Source: Phycicoccus sp.
GTDB lineage: Bacteria; Actinomycetota; Actinomycetes; Actinomycetales; Dermatophilaceae
DNA length: 55,308 bases
Reading direction: 5' to 3'
Assembly (NCBI GenBank): GCA_017993715.1
Contig: JAGOME010000022.1
Location: forward strand, 1 to 55,308
Position 1 is the first letter of the stretch; each line of letters begins with the position of its first letter. The notes under the pieces are model-generated. The model made no database searches. It had not been told where the DNA came from and worked only from the letters and a program-made list of their open reading frames with translations. Position numbers and translations under genes: made by a program. Of the stretch, positions 54,278 through 55,308 are shown piece after piece.

Positions 54278-55308
54278 TGGCGGTGCGCCCCCCTCGGCGC
54301 ACCGCAGCGGCCCCCCCACACCTCAGCGGCATTCGCCGCGTGGCCGTTCGCGCGGTAGTCCTCCTCCTGCTGCTCTTGGTCACCGCCCCCGTCGCCCCTC
54401 CCGCGCTGGCCGACGGGATCGCCTCCCTCACCATCGACACCGTCAGCCCCCCCGTCGCGCTCTCCGGACAACAGGTCACCGTGACCGGGACGGTGGACAA
54501 CACCGGGACCACGGCGATCCCCGCCGGCCAGGTCATCGCCCAGATCGACAGCCGATCCCTGACCACGCAGGGCGAGATGGACGCCTGGTTCGACCAGAGC
54601 ACCCCCGCGGACGGCGCCGTGGTTGCCCAGGTCGACCTGCCCGAGGTCCCACCGCAAGGGCAGGCCGCATTCACCCTGACCATCGGTCAGTTCTCTACCG
54701 GTCGGACCGCCGCGTTCGGCGTCGTCCCCCTCACCATCAGCGCCGCAGGCGTGACCACCCATACCGCGCTGGGCTACCAGCGCATCAAGGAGTACCAGCC
54801 ACTCAACGTGGCGGTCCTGGTCCCCGTCACCATCACGGCGAATGCCGCACTCGTCGGCCCACCGGGCGAGGCGCGGACGACGGCGTGGCGCACGGCCCTC
54901 CAGAGCGGGTCACGGCTGGACCAGCTCCTCCCCCTCCTGTCCCGTGATGGCGTCCAGGCGGCGGTCGATCCGACCCTGCTCGGGGTGAGCGTGGCGCCCG
55001 ATGGCACCGCGATCGCCGGCCTGCCCGCGGTGATCCCACCCGGCCCGAATGCCGCCCCGAGCACCACACCGAACGCCTCAGCGAGTGCGACGCCGGGCGG
55101 CACCCCGAGCGTCGCTGCCACCCCCTCCAGCCCCACCCCCTCCGCCGCCCAGTCCGGCTCTGCGAGCACCACGCCGACTCCCACGCCCACCCTCACCGCC
55201 GCCCCCGGGACCACGCTGGACGAGACCCGGGTGCGGGCGGCATTCCCCAACAAACTCACTGCCGCACTCGCCCGCACCGACCCCTTCCTCCTGCCCGTCG
55301 GCGACCCC
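54277..55308 (+). CDS. Secreted DUF6049-like envelope protein, N-terminal part (runs off the window)
   Basis: 344 codons open to the window edge. Signal peptide VAVRAVVLLLLLLVTAPVAPPALADG (cleavage about residue 47), then an Ig-like beta region (about 50-170: TIDTVSPPVALSGQQVTVTGTVDNTG, typical of bacterial NEW3/CARDB domains) and a Ser/Thr/Pro-rich insertion near residues 255-310. The gene after mutT4 in Mycobacterium (Rv3909) encodes a large secreted protein of this type with a C-terminal transmembrane helix, upstream of the murJ-like gene. Start ATG 54277 is coupled to the Nudix stop. Confidence 0.8.
   Translation, partial: MAVRPPRRTAAAPPHLSGIRRVAVRAVVLLLLLLVTAPVAPPALADGIASLTIDTVSPPVALSGQQVTVTGTVDNTGTTAIPAGQVIAQIDSRSLTTQGEMDAWFDQSTPADGAVVAQVDLPEVPPQGQAAFTLTIGQFSTGRTAAFGVVPLTISAAGVTTHTALGYQRIKEYQPLNVAVLVPVTITANAALVGPPGEARTTAWRTALQSGSRLDQLLPLLSRDGVQAAVDPTLLGVSVAPDGTAIAGLPAVIPPGPNAAPSTTPNASASATPGGTPSVAATPSSPTPSAAQSGSASTTPTPTPTLTAAPGTTLDETRVRAAFPNKLTAALARTDPFLLPVGDP

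Overview
The window is a gene-dense, high-GC (about 70% by eye) chromosomal segment from an actinobacterium. The evidence is strong third-position GC, many GTG starts, Lsr2, a Mycobacterium-like radA-disA pair, Ku/ligase/polymerase end joining, inositol-3-phosphate synthase and leaderless genes. Gene content, LtrA duplicates and a cysteine-free S18 in the main ribosomal operon suggest Micrococcales, possibly the Intrasporangiaceae/Dermatophilaceae area; that placement is inference. I see no rRNA, tRNA, CRISPR array, transposase, integrase or phage gene.

Layout. 1-4169: inositol catabolism (iolD 3' end, an IolE/IolH-like isomerase, a ferredoxin-reductase-like flavoprotein, iolG). 4365-9596: LtrA paralogue 1, an orphan SMC-like ATPase, lysyl-tRNA synthetase, a one-helix membrane protein, Lsr2 and a FhuF-like Fe-S protein. 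9593-16083: DNA repair block (polymerase and ligase of NHEJ, LtrA paralogue 2, a secreted protein, Ku, Nei-type glycosylase). 16254-20974: PotD-like lipoprotein, a solute-binding/VWA fusion, an SRPBCC protein and an AmiC-like cytosolic ligand sensor. 21257-23764: clpC. 23891-26228: ArsR/SRPBCC/DinB-like operon and a membrane protein. 26411-31823: argA-type N-acetyltransferase, a MOSC protein and two related membrane-anchored metallopeptidase-like proteins, one of which has lost its catalytic Glu. 32032-38807: leucine (and probably itaconate) degradation operon with a divergent TetR gene. 38897-42584: mutY, disA, radA. 42808-44642: DrrAB-type ABC exporter. 44922-51891: rplI-rpsR-ssb-rpsF, a GT87-like membrane protein, a class A PBP and divergent ino1, the same order as Mycobacterium Rv0056-Rv0046. 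52062-55308: CCA-adding enzyme, divergent Nudix hydrolase and a secreted DUF6049-like protein (partial), as in Rv3907c-Rv3909. Both of the last two blocks lie near oriC in Mycobacterium.

How genes work together: the end-joining proteins Ku, ligase and polymerase are encoded separately within 6 kb. The leucine operon covers isovaleryl-CoA to acetyl-CoA plus acetoacetate, with a TetR regulator whose probable operators are visible. Inositol synthesis and breakdown genes sit at opposite ends of the window.

The most unusual signal is not a gene. The 8-mer CGGCATTC (either strand) occurs about 60-plus times by hand count, roughly 30 times more than base composition predicts, in all reading-frame contexts, and is repeatedly paired as inverted repeats in terminator hairpins. 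This is the pattern known for DNA uptake sequences in Neisseria and Pasteurellaceae. Two further families of dispersed intergenic hairpins (three copies each) are also present.
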